Below are positions 1 to 11,238 of a stretch of 64,000 bases of DNA, piece by piece. The stretch is from assembly GCA_026873275.1 (NCBI GenBank), contig JANTUC010000004.1, positions 1,302,001 through 1,366,000 of the forward strand, given 5' to 3'. Numbering within the stretch: the first letter of the stretch is position 1; each line of letters begins with the position of its first letter. The notes beneath the pieces were generated by a model. The model searched no databases. It saw only the letters and a program-made list of their open reading frames with translations, and was not told the origin of the DNA. A program made the translations under genes and the position numbers. The DNA comes from Pseudopithomyces maydicus (taxonomy: Eukaryota; Ascomycota; Dothideomycetes; Pleosporales; Didymosphaeriaceae).

Positions 1-1064
1 GTTGCTCTGGTCTAAATTTTTGCTAAAATAACCCAAGCAGGCGCTACTAAGAAGGAAAACATCGAGTTTGAACAGGAACCATTTCTCCTCTTTGCTCTTG
101 TCTGGATCATCCCATAAGTGCCGCTGGACGGAGCGAAGGAACCTCAGTGGTCGGCTGTAAGTGCGATACTGTTCATTCTGAGAACGCCGGTCGGACGATA
201 CATTGTCTGCGGATGCAGTGTCCTTTGACGATGTCTCAGTGCGAGAAATGGTTTTTGAAGCCATTTTTGAATGCTTGTGTCGAGTTCCTGTCTCCTTCTG
301 TAACTTCGATCTATACCATTGGCAATTATTTTCCTGTCAAACAAGCCTGAGCAGGCATATAGTGAGGTTCAAGCATCGTATTATAAGAGATACTTTGTCT
401 GAATCCATATCGTTCCAATATCCTGATCATGCCAGGGCGTGGATGATGACATTTGCGTTTGTATTGCGTCTGAACTGTCTAGCTATGGCCATGCAGAATA
501 CTAGCCCCATCAGAGATTAATATCCGGGGTTAAGTGTGGATCTGATATGGAGAGCGTGTTTTGGCTCCATAAGTGGTTGTTACAAATGCCGCTTCGGCAG
601 TGGGCCTGCTTTTCGTGATGTGGGGATTCTATTGCGCCATTCGATCACCAACACACATGCGCACCATCCAGCGAGATGCTACTCATTGGCTACGACACTT
701 CGCACTAAGTCGAGCGCAGCTGGTGCGTCGTATCCTAGAGCTGTTATCTTGTAGTAACGAGTATTACTTACTCGCACTGTCCGATTAATGTGGATTCAGA
801 CGCGGATGTAAGGTTGCATCGCTTTAATTCCGATACTTGATCGAGTGTTTATTGGTGTAACGTTGGCCGCTTTTCGGAGCTGCGCGCTGTCATTCAGATG
901 ACGATATCTGGGGTGCAGATGGCGACAAAGCTTCGTTCGATATTGATAAGGCGCTGTGGAATCATGTGTGGATGAGTTGGTATATAGCTCTGCACACGAC
1001 AAAGCATCATACTATCATCAATTACCCAGGCACAACTTGGATAAACAGTTCTGACATTGCCACA
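1..1064. other. intergenic, no gene recognised
   Basis: Only short overlapping reading frames on both strands, none with a recognisable domain or a consistent exon chain. A TATA-like GTATATAG near 979-986 lies about 80 bp before the ATG of the downstream oxygenase and may belong to its promoter. Confidence 0.6.
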
Positions 1065-2275
1065 ATGTCCAACACCGCAGTTGAAACATCGACAGTACAA
1101 GAGCAGTCTACGCCAGACTACCGTCAATACGACTTTTCAAATCTTGAGCCCTATGTCCATCCGCCAGAAACGAAAGCCGACCTCCCCTGGTCAGAGCTTG
1201 TGACCCTCGACCTTGAGGACTACAATCGCCCTGGTGGAAAAGAAAGGCTAGCCAAGCAGCTCGAGCATGCTGTTCACCATGTTGGATTTGTAGGTCAGCC
1301 TCGAAGATATCCGTCGTTGAGTATACTCATCCTTTACAGTTTTATGTTAAAAACTTCGGCTTGACGCAAGATCAAATTGATCAACAATTCACATTAGCGA
1401 AACACTTCTTCCAGTTGCCTGTTTCGGAAAAAGAGAAATACGAAATCGATTACGCAGCAGCCGTCTACAATGGCTGGAGAAGGTCTGGGCGGTCCCTCGT
1501 GGCAAGCGCAAAAGACAATATCGAGATATTTAACATCCCAAAATTCACTAATGACTTCCTGGGCAAGTACGACTATCCAGACCTCCTGAAGGCACACATG
1601 TCTGAGATCGAGGTCTTTCAACGGGCACTACACTCTAATGTCGTTTTACCACTGTTACGACTCTTCGCCATCGTGCTGCAGCTGCCCGACGAAGAATATC
1701 TGGTCAAACAGCACACATTCGAGAAGAAGTCAGAGGACCACTTCCGGTACATGATCTATAATGCTCGATCTGAACAGGAATGGGCTGAGGCAAAGTATGG
1801 CGCAACGGGTGGCCACACTGACTTGGGCACCGTTACGCTTCTTTTCCGACAACCTGTCGCAGGACTACAGATTCTGGGAGAGGACGGCAACTGGACTTGG
1901 GTGCAAGCTCAACCAGGAACTATCACTGTCAATCTCGCCGACACGATCAGCCATCTTACCGGTGGCTGGCTCAAGTCGTCCGTGCATCGTGTAGTTGCAC
2001 CGCCAGAGGATCAACGCCAGTTCAACCGCACAGGCTTGCTGTACTTTGCGCGCCCACACAACGATACTGAACTGCTTCCTATCACTGATTCGCCTGTGTT
2101 GGAGAAGGCTGGTGTGAAGCCGCGATTCGAAAAGATCGTAACGATGGAGCAGTGGGTGAAGGCTAAGCAAACTCTACAACTTAACCCGGAAATCGCGGCG
2201 AAAAGATGGGCAGAAAGAGGTGACGGGAAAGTGGAGGTCCTGGCTGGTTTCCACGATCAAAAATATAAAGAGTGA
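1065..2275 (+). CDS. 2-oxoglutarate/Fe(II)-dependent oxygenase (isopenicillin N synthase-like)
   Basis: Predicted 386 aa from two exons, 1065-1289 and 1340-2275. The 50-bp phase-0 intron (GTAGGT...ACAG) joins HHVGF to FYVKNFG, the usual N-terminal family signature in which a beta-strand ends in GFFYV. The double-stranded beta-helix core holds the iron facial triad: HTD (about His234/Asp236) and a distal His in SSVHRV (about 291). The co-substrate Arg is probably in RTGLLYF (about 305), where the usual R-x-S reads R-T-G, a small departure. No signal peptide is visible, so the protein is probably cytosolic. Family members hydroxylate, desaturate or cyclise small molecules, often in secondary metabolism; the substrate is not readable here. 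The ATG at 1065 was chosen because it is the last in-frame Met before the conserved region. A Zn2Cys6 regulator follows on the same strand. Confidence 0.9.
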
Positions 2276-2467
2276 AACCAATGTAGTTAGTGTTTCCTCC
2301 ACTCTGGTAACTCAGTGGCTTAAGCTTTGAATTGCTACTATTTCCATATCACGCTAGCTCCATTAAGTGTAGCGGCAGCTGCCCAATATCTCACTCACAG
2401 CTCATCCCATGACAAACATCAACCACAAAAGGCTGTGCTGCCATTTTCTTGTTTCCGTATCGACAGC

Positions 2468-3601
2468 ATGACGACGCTCCGCAAATCATGCCATAATTGT
2501 ACCGCCTCTAAGCGCCATTGTTCCGTCCAGTTGCCTGGCTGCGCACGGTGCGTGCAAAGAGGCTTGGCATGTACATACGATCTCCAACCTTTCAGTGGCC
2601 TAGAGACGGAAAAGAAATCTTCTGCAGGCCAGCTCATTACAGAACCAAGCTTTGACACTGCGCCTTATTGTGTCCTCGATCGTGCGGAATCGTACAATGA
2701 GATATATGGTTGTGGTCTCGACCCTGCACTAACGCTACCTGGTAAGTAAATTATACCATATACTAGAAGTGCAGGAAGGGAATGATAAAAATTGCCACAA
2801 TAGGCGATGTCTACCGGTTCACTCTTATACCCATACATGTACTCACTTACTGACCGGACCTACGTTGCAGGCCATCGGGAGGCGCAGGCATTGATCTCAC
2901 AATTTTTCCTACGCGTTCCGGAGACGATTGCGTCTGAAAATCCGGCAGTCTTTGTCCACCCAAAATTGCAGATATTAGGGGGTCAATCGCACATACTACT
3001 AATCAAGAATGCCCTCGATGGCGTTGTGCAACTGGACCACCTACAAAAACTAACAAACATTGATATCACCCAAGTAGACATGGAAAAAAGGTTGACTGCA
3101 TTGCAGACACTCTTAGTTTTCACTGCACCCCTACTCATCTCCGAGGAACCTGGAAAACAAGAAAGAGCCGAACCGTGGTTGAAAATAGCGGACGCCTGGG
3201 CTCAAGATCTACTCCACATCGCCCGCGCAGAGGACCTAGGGAATAGAACCCCTTGGCAACAGTGGCTTCTTGCAGAGAGTGTACGACGCACCATTGCCAT
3301 GACATATGTTCTTCAATGTTGCTTCAATGCCTGGAAGCATGGCTATTGCTCTAACTGGCTGTTTCTCGAGTCGTTACCTTTCGATAGGCGGCCCGGTCTC
3401 TGGATGGCCATGTCACCGCAAGCTTGGATTGCTGCGGCGGGATGCAAGCTTGGTCAACAGGTCGGCACACAACTAACATCTGTTCACGAATTTGGTACAA
3501 ACATGAAAGCGACAGATTCAACCTTTTGTGGGGACCAGTTTTTGTCTATGGTTGTTATATCCCACAATGGGAGCGCTGCACCGCCAAAGACTTCGGTTTA
3601 G
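2468..3601 (+). CDS. Zn2Cys6 transcription factor
   Basis: About 334 aa from exons 2468-2741 and 2871-3601. The 129-bp intron starts GTAAGT, has a TTACTGAC branch-like motif and ends TTGCAG; it joins LPG to HREAQAL in phase 1. The N-terminus has a compact binuclear zinc cluster beginning at CHNC and containing the six cysteines expected (C-x2-C-x6-C-x5-C-x2-C-x6-C). The rest is a helical region like the short Zn2Cys6 regulators found in secondary-metabolite clusters; no full fungal_trans domain is evident. A shorter intron ending at 2803 would run into a stop. It lies about 190 bp after the oxygenase on the same strand, so a regulatory link is possible but not shown. The C-terminal 40 residues are the least certain part, because a second frame also stays open there. 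Confidence 0.75.
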
Positions 3602-4345
3602 TCTTCAGTTCACGTATCACGGCTCTCGGGTATTAAGCTATATCGAAACAACTTTCCACTAGTCATTAGAGAACCATGCCCATTACAATCACTTGTTTGC
3701 GTCCTCTGGGAAACTTCACGAATTAGACTTTGGTCTTGGCAACGTGCATACCGACACATCGGTTGCGAAACGCAACCATACTACTGGGTAGAATCTGATG
3801 ACGAAATGGCCCTTTAAGTTCTGGAAATGTTTCTCTCGCCAAGTACAAGCGCTCTAAGCTTTTTCTTATAACAAACTTGGCCACGGCAAGGGTAGTCAAC
3901 CGTCCTTAAATGTAACGTAACTCTTACAGAGAGCAATATCTAATTAAGAACTCGGACTCAATGTTCCTGGATGTCCTTGCGAGTGGCAATTTCCGATCAT
4001 ACGCTGTGGAATCAAAGAGGCAGGTAAACAACGAGATGTTCCACTTTAAAGAGGGTGCCATCCCACATCGCATCGTCTGCCAAGTTTCACCTGACTGGTA
4101 ATTGGTCAGTCGAACTCGTTTCTGAAGAGTTTTCTATGTCGTACAGGCGTTCGCACCGAATCTACTCGTGCTGCCGAGAAATTGAGTACCTCAATGTCCA
4201 TCGCCAAGGAATCCCGCGTACTTGGCTTGCGGTGCAGTACCTGCAGCTGTAGCCTACAAAAGAATGCCATATCTCTAGTTTTCAGTTGAAGATATCGGAT
4301 TGTGAATCCTGGTCTCGCATAGTCACACCACACCGGAAATTCAAG
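3602..4345. other. intergenic, no gene recognised
   Basis: AT-rich spacer with only short frames. It contains the 3' region of the Zn2Cys6 gene and the promoter of the secreted repeat protein. Confidence 0.6.
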
Positions 4346-5024
4346 ATGAGACTCGCTACCGTTTTCTTCGCCACGGCTGCAATTGTCCTTGCCCAGGACA
4401 CCGTATCTGCCACTGGAGCTGCTTGTGAGCCACATGGCGACCACTGGTAAGCATCAAAAGCCTTTTGTTTTGTAAATTTCTCATTAGCTATATAGGCACT
4501 GCCCCTCGGGTGTTTCTGAGCCCACTACGCCCCCGGCTCCGGAGGCCACAGGTGCTCAAACGTCTGCTTCCCCATCTGCAACAGGATCTGCTGCAGTCTC
4601 CACCACCAAATCTGACGAAGCTGCGGCCACGGCTTGCGAGCCTCACGGCGACCACTGGCACTGCCCATCTGGAATTCCGGAGCCAACGACCCCTCCCGCT
4701 GCCACAGCTACGGGTGCAGACCATGATCACGAGGAGGAACACGACCACGACCATGATGAAGAACATGATGATGACCATGATCACGCGGTGACTGCTACTA
4801 CCTGCGAGCCCCATAACGACCACTGGCACTGCCCCTCTGGCGTGGCTGAACCGACCACTCCACCGGCTGTGTCAACCACCACCGCATCTTCTTCAGGTAC
4901 TGCCGCAGCTGCTAGCAATGAACCCTCTCCGAGTCAGTCTGGAGGTGCTGGAGTCAAAGCATCTGGGCCAATGGATAATCTTCCAATGGCTGCATTCGGC
5001 TTGTTGGGCTTGCTCTTCGCATAG
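4346..5024 (+). CDS. secreted, probably GPI-anchored Cys/His-repeat protein
   Basis: Predicted 209 aa from exons 4346-4446 and 4496-5024. The 49-bp intron (GTAAGC...ATATAG) interrupts the Trp codon of the first repeat. The N-terminus MRLATVFFATAAIVLAQ is a signal peptide. Three copies of a unit CEPH-[GN]-DHWHCPSG followed by EPTTPPA are separated by Ser/Thr/Ala-rich linkers. Between copies 2 and 3 lies an acidic His/Asp/Glu tract (DHDHEEEHDHDHDEEH and onward). The C-terminus ends in a short hydrophobic segment after small residues, which fits a GPI signal. The paired Cys and clustered His suggest extracellular binding of Zn(II) or Cu(II); that is an inference, and no enzymatic fold is seen. 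The gene is convergent with the GH6 gene, with the two stops about 115 bp apart. Confidence 0.85.
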
Positions 5025-5139
5025 ATGTTTCAATCCAGCGTTGGGACTGACTACGTACGATCTTCAAAGCGGCAGATCGAATGAGTAATGTTAATACTTG
5101 GGAGCTTTTCCCTTTTCAATGTACATATAAACACTCTCC

Positions 5140-6591
5140 TTATGAAACCAATTTACCATCACATCTCTTGATCAATTTCCTCCCATGGCCATCTTCTAGG
5201 GGCACATTGCTCTTGGCCCCCAACGTTGTCCACCGTTTATTTCTCAGCAAAGACTCAAAATATTCTTGACTAAATACATTCCTCGCTGGCATCGGCTTGA
5301 ACGCAATCTCCGAGGAACAGTTCGCCCGCGAACCCGCTAACGTAGCGTCACTAGACCCATCACTAAACCCCACCGGCGTCGCCCAAACAAAAGCATCGAA
5401 GTTCTTGTCCCTCGAATGAATTTGCTGTGCCATCTGAACCGTAGGCCGAGGACCGAATCCCGCCCACAAGTTGTTGCACCAGTCGTGCCAATACATGCGG
5501 ATGCCTTGTACGGCTGTACGACTCGAGTCGAAGATTGCATGTAGTGGAAATGTGGAGTTAATCGCTTTGAACGACTGGCCTAGGATAGTAATGTACCGCT
5601 GTTCGTTTCGGGCTTTGTTGAACAAGTCCGCACAGATAGCGTTTTCATCGGTAAAGGTTTCTCCAGGCGACATGTCCCACGAATTATATGATCGGACGTT
5701 CACTGACACGCCGCGAAATTGTGTAAGAGAGCTACCACCAGCAGCCTGCCATGTGCTAGTGAGTTCTCGGGCGATGTCTTTTGGATCATAGATAGTTCGA
5801 CTTGCACTCCAGCCAAACCATCCGCCGTGTTTTGCGTCAAGATAGGTTATCGCGTTGGGGATATCGAGGGTATTGATAGCTTTAGGTACGCTACTCCGAT
5901 ATGCAGACTGTGCCTGGGCACACTCTTTGTAATATGGGTTGCGGACCACGAAGGGGAGAACGTCTGGCTCGATGATGAGGGCGAAAGCTGTGGTATTGTA
6001 CTGCTTGATGCGCTCCGCGATGGCTGCAATGTGCTCTTAGATATTATTCTCTCTGTGGAATAAAGGACTTACCTGTAATGAAGCTTTCTATATATCGGGT
6101 GGAATCGCGCTTCTGCCATGGCGTTCGGCCGGTCGTCTCATCGCACCCAGCATGAGAGAGACCATTGATAACGAGGCCGAGGATGTTGCCACAAGGCACA
6201 TTTTTGACGGCTCGATCAATCATCCAGAGATCTTCCTCAGCTTCACTGGATTGTAGTCAATCTAAAGCAATAGTTGCAAGGGTAGTAATTCATACATCCA
6301 TACGAAAGTTCCTGAATCTGCGACTTTGAGCGCTCCGTTCTTCAGCCTGGTATCGTTAATCGATTCTGCAGCCGCTATGTACTGATCCCGATAGATATCA
6401 TGTGGATGCAAAGTATAGTTCAACCATATATTTCTGGATGCATCGAGGGTCACAGCATTCGTACAAGCAGATGGTGCACGGTGTACAGCCTTGGAAGAAA
6501 GCGCGCACACCAAAGCGGGGAACAGCACCCAGGCGAAGAACATTTTCACAAGAAACATTGCGAATGTGTGCTTTCGGTGGACATGCAACAT
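5140..6591 (-). CDS. glycoside hydrolase family 6 (cellobiohydrolase-like), divergent active site
   Basis: 450 aa from three exons read on the minus strand: 6591-6296, 6245-6073 and 6023-5140; introns are 50 and 49 bp. The start at 6591 gives an N-terminal extension; Met at 6558 gives a cleaner signal peptide (MFLVKMFFAWVLFPALVCA). There is no CBM1. GH6 landmarks are FVWIEAEEDLW, IIEPDVLPFVVRN (EPD, proposed acid, about Asp177), ITYLDAKHGGWFGW, SSRTAVQG, DWCNN and AGFGPRPT. Compared with the classical family sequence as I remember it, the YDLPDRDC loop carrying a conserved Tyr and catalytic-assisting Asp reads INGLSHAGC. In the C-terminal loop the Lys and Glu are also replaced (ATPVGFSDG). 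It may therefore have changed specificity or be poorly active. Family role: secreted hydrolysis of beta-1,4-glucan. Confidence 0.9.
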
Positions 6592-6968
6592 CTCTTAAAT
6601 AACCATCATGATATGGTGATATTTGTAGCGATAAATTGGATGATATAGTGCCTGTGGTCAGCCAATTAAGAGAAAAGCTTGGTGGCCTCCTTTCGGCAAT
6701 GCAACCGCAATGCGCCTTATTGTCATTCATATTACTCAGACTGTCCATCGAACGTGGACTGGAGAGGCAAATGCCATGGCTTTTCTAAGTTACAGAACGA
6801 GAGAGTAAAGACACTGCGTACTAAATAGCTAATGCTTTACTGTATCCCTAGAAACCCAATGGGGGAGAGAGTTTTACTCAGCTGATAAACAAGTTGCATA
6901 TACATCATAAATTCAGTATTCTGCTCTATCGTGCGAGTAGAGATTGACTTCTTACTGCCCAGATCAGA
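6592..6968. other. intergenic between GH6 and alcohol dehydrogenase
   Basis: Promoter side of the GH6 gene and 3' side of the dehydrogenase gene. No gene, repeat or RNA seen. Confidence 0.6.
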
Positions 6969-8198
6969 TCACGGTACCCTAATCACGACCTTTCCAATAT
7001 GCTCCCCCTTCTCCAAATACTCAAACACCTCTGCCGCCTCTTCAAAGTCAAACGTGCGATCGATCAAGCCTTCCAGCCTCACCTTCTTCTCCTCCAAGAA
7101 CCGATTCAAGGCCTCAAAGTCCAGCTTAGATCCCGCTCTCACACCCCTGGTTGACCGTCAGTATCGTCTTGCATGGGTCAGGGTAGATCGTCACTCACTG
7201 AATCCTAGCCAACTTCTTCAAAACCAGCATGATAGCATTCGGATCCCACGACGCCTTTTGCTCACCAAGTAACCCAACTAGCGATACGGTCCCGTGTCTA
7301 CTTCTGAGACTCTCCAGATCCTCGATGATGGATGCCGCACCGTTGTTGTTGATGACGAGATCTACGCCCGTCCCATCGGTTAGGCGCTTGACCTGGGTCG
7401 CTTGGTCTGGATGCTTCTTGTAGTTGTATCCTTTTATCAGGGGGCTGATCTTCTTGATAGTCTCGAGCTTCTCGTCCGACGACGACGTGATGATCGTTTC
7501 GATGCCCGCCGCCACGCAGATGGTCAGTGCAAACATGCTTACGCCGCCGGTGCCTATACAGGGTATACATCAGCCAGTAAATCAATCAGTCAATTTCATA
7601 TCCATCAACTACCCCTCCAGAAACCAATGAAACCACTCACCCTGCACCAAAACCTTCCCCCCTCCCTCCCCATCACCCCCTCCAACCCTCCCAAAGCCAC
7701 CCAAGCCGTCACTCCCACACACGGCAACACCGCAGCCTCCTCCCAAGTCATTCTCTCTCCCACTCTCGCCACCTCCCCCTCCTCACAAACCACCCACTCG
7801 CTCAATACGCCCTCCCCCATCGCTTCCCCCACCACATTTCCCCCCTCGTCCTCACCACCCCATCCCTCTCCCGCCCATCCAAATCCCCCAAGTTGAAACA
7901 CGGACTCACCCTGTCCCCGACGCGAAAACGAGTCACATCAGAGCCCGTGGCGGCGATGAGACCCGCGCAGTCGGAACACGAGGTGTAGGGCTGGGTGTGG
8001 GTGAGGGGGTACCGACCGGTGAGCATGGCGGGGTCGCGGTAGTTAAGGGATATGGCTTTTATGCGGATGAGGAGGGAGGTGGGGGCGAGGGGAGGGGAAG
8101 GGGCGCGGTGTGGAGGGCCATAGTGTGGGAAAGGGGACCGGGGGTGATGCGGTAGAGGCGGTAGGTTTTGGGGAGGGGAGGGAGGGGGTGGGGGACAT
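6969..8198 (-). CDS. zinc-type alcohol dehydrogenase / quinone-reductase-like MDR protein, reading frame broken at four homopolymers
   Basis: Three exons on the minus strand, 8198-7641, 7553-7199 and 7146-6969, introns 87 and 52 bp. The product resembles fungal NAD(P)-dependent MDR dehydrogenases: TYRLYR near the start, ISLNYRDPAML, the GDRV turn, WEEAAVLPCVGVTAW, the Rossmann entry VQGTGGVSMFAL joined across intron 1, DGTGVDLVINNNG, and a C-terminal GKVVIRV. Exon 1 stays in frame only if one base is added at each of four runs: 8170-8173, within 8081-8097, 7858-7861 and 7657-7662. With all four added the total length becomes a multiple of three (364 aa). Assembly error or a dead gene are both possible; four losses confined to runs favour error. 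The coding strand is extremely C-rich near the start and G-rich in the middle. Confidence 0.75.
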
Positions 8199-8868
8199 GG
8201 TTGTGTGATGTTGTGGGAGGATAGGTGTGGATGAGATGGAGGAAGAAGGGAAGAATTGAGTGGGCTGTAGGTGGTACTGTATGGTGGGAGAGGTTTGGGT
8301 GTAGATCAAGGTGTGTGTGTGTGTCTATCCCTGATGGTAATAACTGAAAAAAAAAAAAGGGCCCAGGGTGCAGCACGCAACGTGGCGTATTAAATAATGG
8401 GACTCGAAAAGAAAGTTCCTCTCTCTATAGAGCATGTTTATACACGAGTTTAACACTGGAGTATTTTGGTATTTGTAAGGTATGTTGATGAGTTACTTGG
8501 AGCGGTATGGTTCTGACCTCTGTACGATGTACGCCCCGCATTCTGACTAGTTCGCCAACGCCGATATCTCCGTCTTCTATCCGCCTTCATGCATTGGGTT
8601 ATTCCTCTTTGTATTGAGTGTACACCCTCCGTTTTTTTTTTTTTTTTTGATTGGCATGCTGGTGGTCCTGGTCACATTAGGACATGCTTGATGCTACTAA
8701 ATCCCGCGAGGCGCCCCAGATTGGCAGCCGCTGTCTTCTACCATGATGTGATGGATTTGGTAACGCCCAGTACTTCCTCCGATAGGGCATGGGCATTTAA
8801 TCTACAGGTAAATGCTACATCTAATCTCATTTTACTCAAATATGATAATTTGCAAAACTTCTCGGTAT
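8199..8868. other. intergenic with simple repeats
   Basis: Contains a GT dinucleotide run near 8311-8323, an A run near 8346-8357 and a long T run near 8632-8648. No gene recognised. It separates the promoter of the dehydrogenase from the 3' end of the membrane-protein gene. Confidence 0.6.
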
Positions 8869-10903
8869 TCAAGAGGATGGCCGATGGTATGTGGGAGATG
8901 GGACCTCGAGCGTAGCTCGTCGTGCCGGCGTACGTTCACGATGGATATTCAATTGGTTCGATGTAGTGGGTGAGGGCACTTCAAGTGTGGCCCGTCGAGC
9001 CGGTATGCGGCCGCGTTCCGGCTCTGTAAATGAGGTGCGGATTGGAGAAGGCACTTCAAGTGTGGAGCGTCGAGCATGCGTTCTGCCACGATCAATATCT
9101 GAAAAACTCAGGTGCGTTGATGAAGGAATCTCAAGCGTATCACTTCGCGTTGGTATTCTCTCTGGACTCTCAGAAAAGCCACCTCGCCCGAGCACTGGAC
9201 TGGCGCTAACGCTACCATCGAACTCCGGGAAAGTGGATGCAGTTGCAGCAGGGCTGGCTGCTCTTGAACTCTCTTCACGCAACACCACGTCTCTCCTCAG
9301 ACTATATTGCCGCTTGAGTTCGGTCAGTTCGGGATTGCGCTGAGCTTCGCCGGGGATCTCTGGAAACTCGCGTGCAGCGCTAGCATTGTATTGTTTAGCA
9401 TCGTACTTGTTATGAGCTGCCGACCCCAGTTTGTCGCCAGCCTTCTGTAACATTCCGGCGATCCGGCGTCGTCTGCCAGGGTCTACGGACCGGTTGGATT
9501 GTGTATGATCAGTATCATGGGATGGCCGATAAGGAGTGTCGGTGCTATTGTCATCGAGACTGATCTGGCTTGGAGAGCCGTCGCTATTTTGCTCGATGGT
9601 GAGCACCGGCCGGAGATGATTACCGCAAGTGCACTCGGCGGTGCTACGCGAAGCTTCTCTTTCCTCTTCCCCCTGTCATGATGAGAACGTACAACGACCC
9701 CAGAGCAGCCAACACGGTACCAGCGATGGGACCCCACTGTCCGACACTCGCTATCGGTTCGGTCTGCCACTGAAGCTGAGGACTGAAGAAATTGATTTCG
9801 CCTACAACAAGAATGGTGACGACTGCGCCGCCAAACAAGGGCACTTCGATCAGGCTGAGTACACGTCGGATGGCGCCATTGATACTGTTCATGTGCGCTT
9901 CTGTGGCACCATTTGTGCCTTCTATGGGTTCGTTGTTCCTGTTTTCTTCGTGGTGTTCGTGGGGCCCAAATCGTCGCTTCCAGTGCAGGGCAAGGATCTT
10001 GTCCCAAGTGAAAATCATCGACACAACGGCGGGGACGCAGCAAGCAGTGGCGAGTAACATGCCCGTGTTCAATGTTAGAATAGTGGGTATTTGAATGACA
10101 CCTATGTTGGCGGCTGGTCCAGCACGTAAAGGAGAAAAAGTGTCGGCTTCATTGCATGTGAGCATGCCGCAGTCGACATCACCGAAAGGAAATGCCTTGC
10201 CCCCGGGGATTTCATCGGGACAAACAATTGGATGCACGCGATAGAACTCGATGGCCAGTGCCAGGAGGCCAGCAAGGGTGAGGGCAGTCCATAAGAAGAT
10301 CAGGTTGCGTCCAGGATCATAGAAGTAGGTCTTGGACATGCGAACAGTAAGCGGGGCCGCTAGAATGGCTATGGAACAAATTTGGAAGGCCCCGTAAATG
10401 TCCATGTCGACGACGCCTAGAATACAGGTCAGTGGTTGAGGCACGGCAATTGCTAGGCATATGGGGAGATCGGACCATTTACGTGCAGCGAGACAAGCAC
10501 GAGGGCGTGCAGGGAGGCGACAGCGGGCAGCAGCAGAGCAGCGGCCAAGCACGCCTTTCGCAGCCACACAATGTTGCGCGCCAGTACGCAGGCGGCGACA
10601 AGAACATAGTAGCTGGTTCTCGTGAGCAGGCGTCTTCCAAGGTCGTCGGTTGTACATACAGCACGCGCGAGCCTGGGCCGTACTGGCCAGACACGGGCCA
10701 GGCGCAGACGACTTCCACGGGAGGATAGCGGGTGGAGTTGGTGTGGGCTGCTCGAACGGCGAGATCAGCCAATTCTGGCGCTGGGAATAACGCCGGCATG
10801 GCACCTGGAGTGGACCGCGATGGTAGGGGACGGGTCCATGGGGAGCGGTAATACAGAGGAGGCTGACAGCAGAGAAGAAGCACTTTGTGGTTTTGAGCCT
10901 CAT
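8869..10903 (-). CDS. fungal multi-pass membrane protein with C-terminal TLEVPSP repeats; one frameshift
   Basis: About 625 aa if corrected. Minus-strand exons are 10903-10855, 10804-10660, 10612-10476 and 10416-8869. The first is a signal peptide (MRLKTTKCFFSAVSLLC) spliced to AMPALFPAPELADL. The intron at 10417-10475 uses a weak donor (GTCCGA), chosen because it alone keeps phase. The extracellular part has TRYPPVEVVC and SGQYGPGSR; several hydrophobic spans follow (LYYVLVAACVLAR, IFLWTALTLAGLLALAIEF, and one ending SLYVLIMTG). At a five-base G run on the coding strand (9669-9673) the frame must shift by one to continue into the cytosolic tail, which has FPEIPGE and four copies of a unit ending TLEVPS or TLEIPS. 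It matches a widespread uncharacterised fungal family; function unknown. It is divergent from the permease gene. Confidence 0.75.
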
Positions 10904-11238
10904 GCGCAAGGGCTTGGGATGGTGACCGGAAAGTGAAGCCGTGACGGTCGCCTGTTGGCCGCCTGCTGGCCGCCGTGCGCCGTCATCTGAGGCTGTGTTT
11001 GCATGCCGTCGATCTGGGGGGCTGGAGGCGGGCGCTGGGCGAACCACACGGGGAGGAGTACTAGGCCTGGTTAGGCTGTCAGCAAGGAAGCAAAAACCGG
11101 TGAGAGAGCTATAAGGCCCACAGGCTCACGGTTGGGCTGCAGCATCGCATCGTCCCATGCCATCGCCGTGCTGCTGAACCCTCTCCCTTTGCCTTATTAA
11201 ATGCCCTGATACAAGCGCCGTGTCAGCGCACCGTCCAA
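10904..11238. other. shared divergent promoter region
   Basis: 335 bp between the start codons of the membrane protein (minus) and the ArsB-like permease (plus). GC-rich and without a gene. Both promoters must lie here, so the two membrane proteins could be co-regulated. Confidence 0.55.

Noticed and set aside
6969..8198. Programmed frameshifting in the dehydrogenase
   Set aside because: Four events in one exon, all at homopolymers and all of the same sign, are far more likely to be errors or mutations.
10784..10903. Frameshift between the signal peptide and body of the membrane protein
   Set aside because: A normal 50-bp intron (10805-10854) with GT-AG ends and the right phase explains the frame change.
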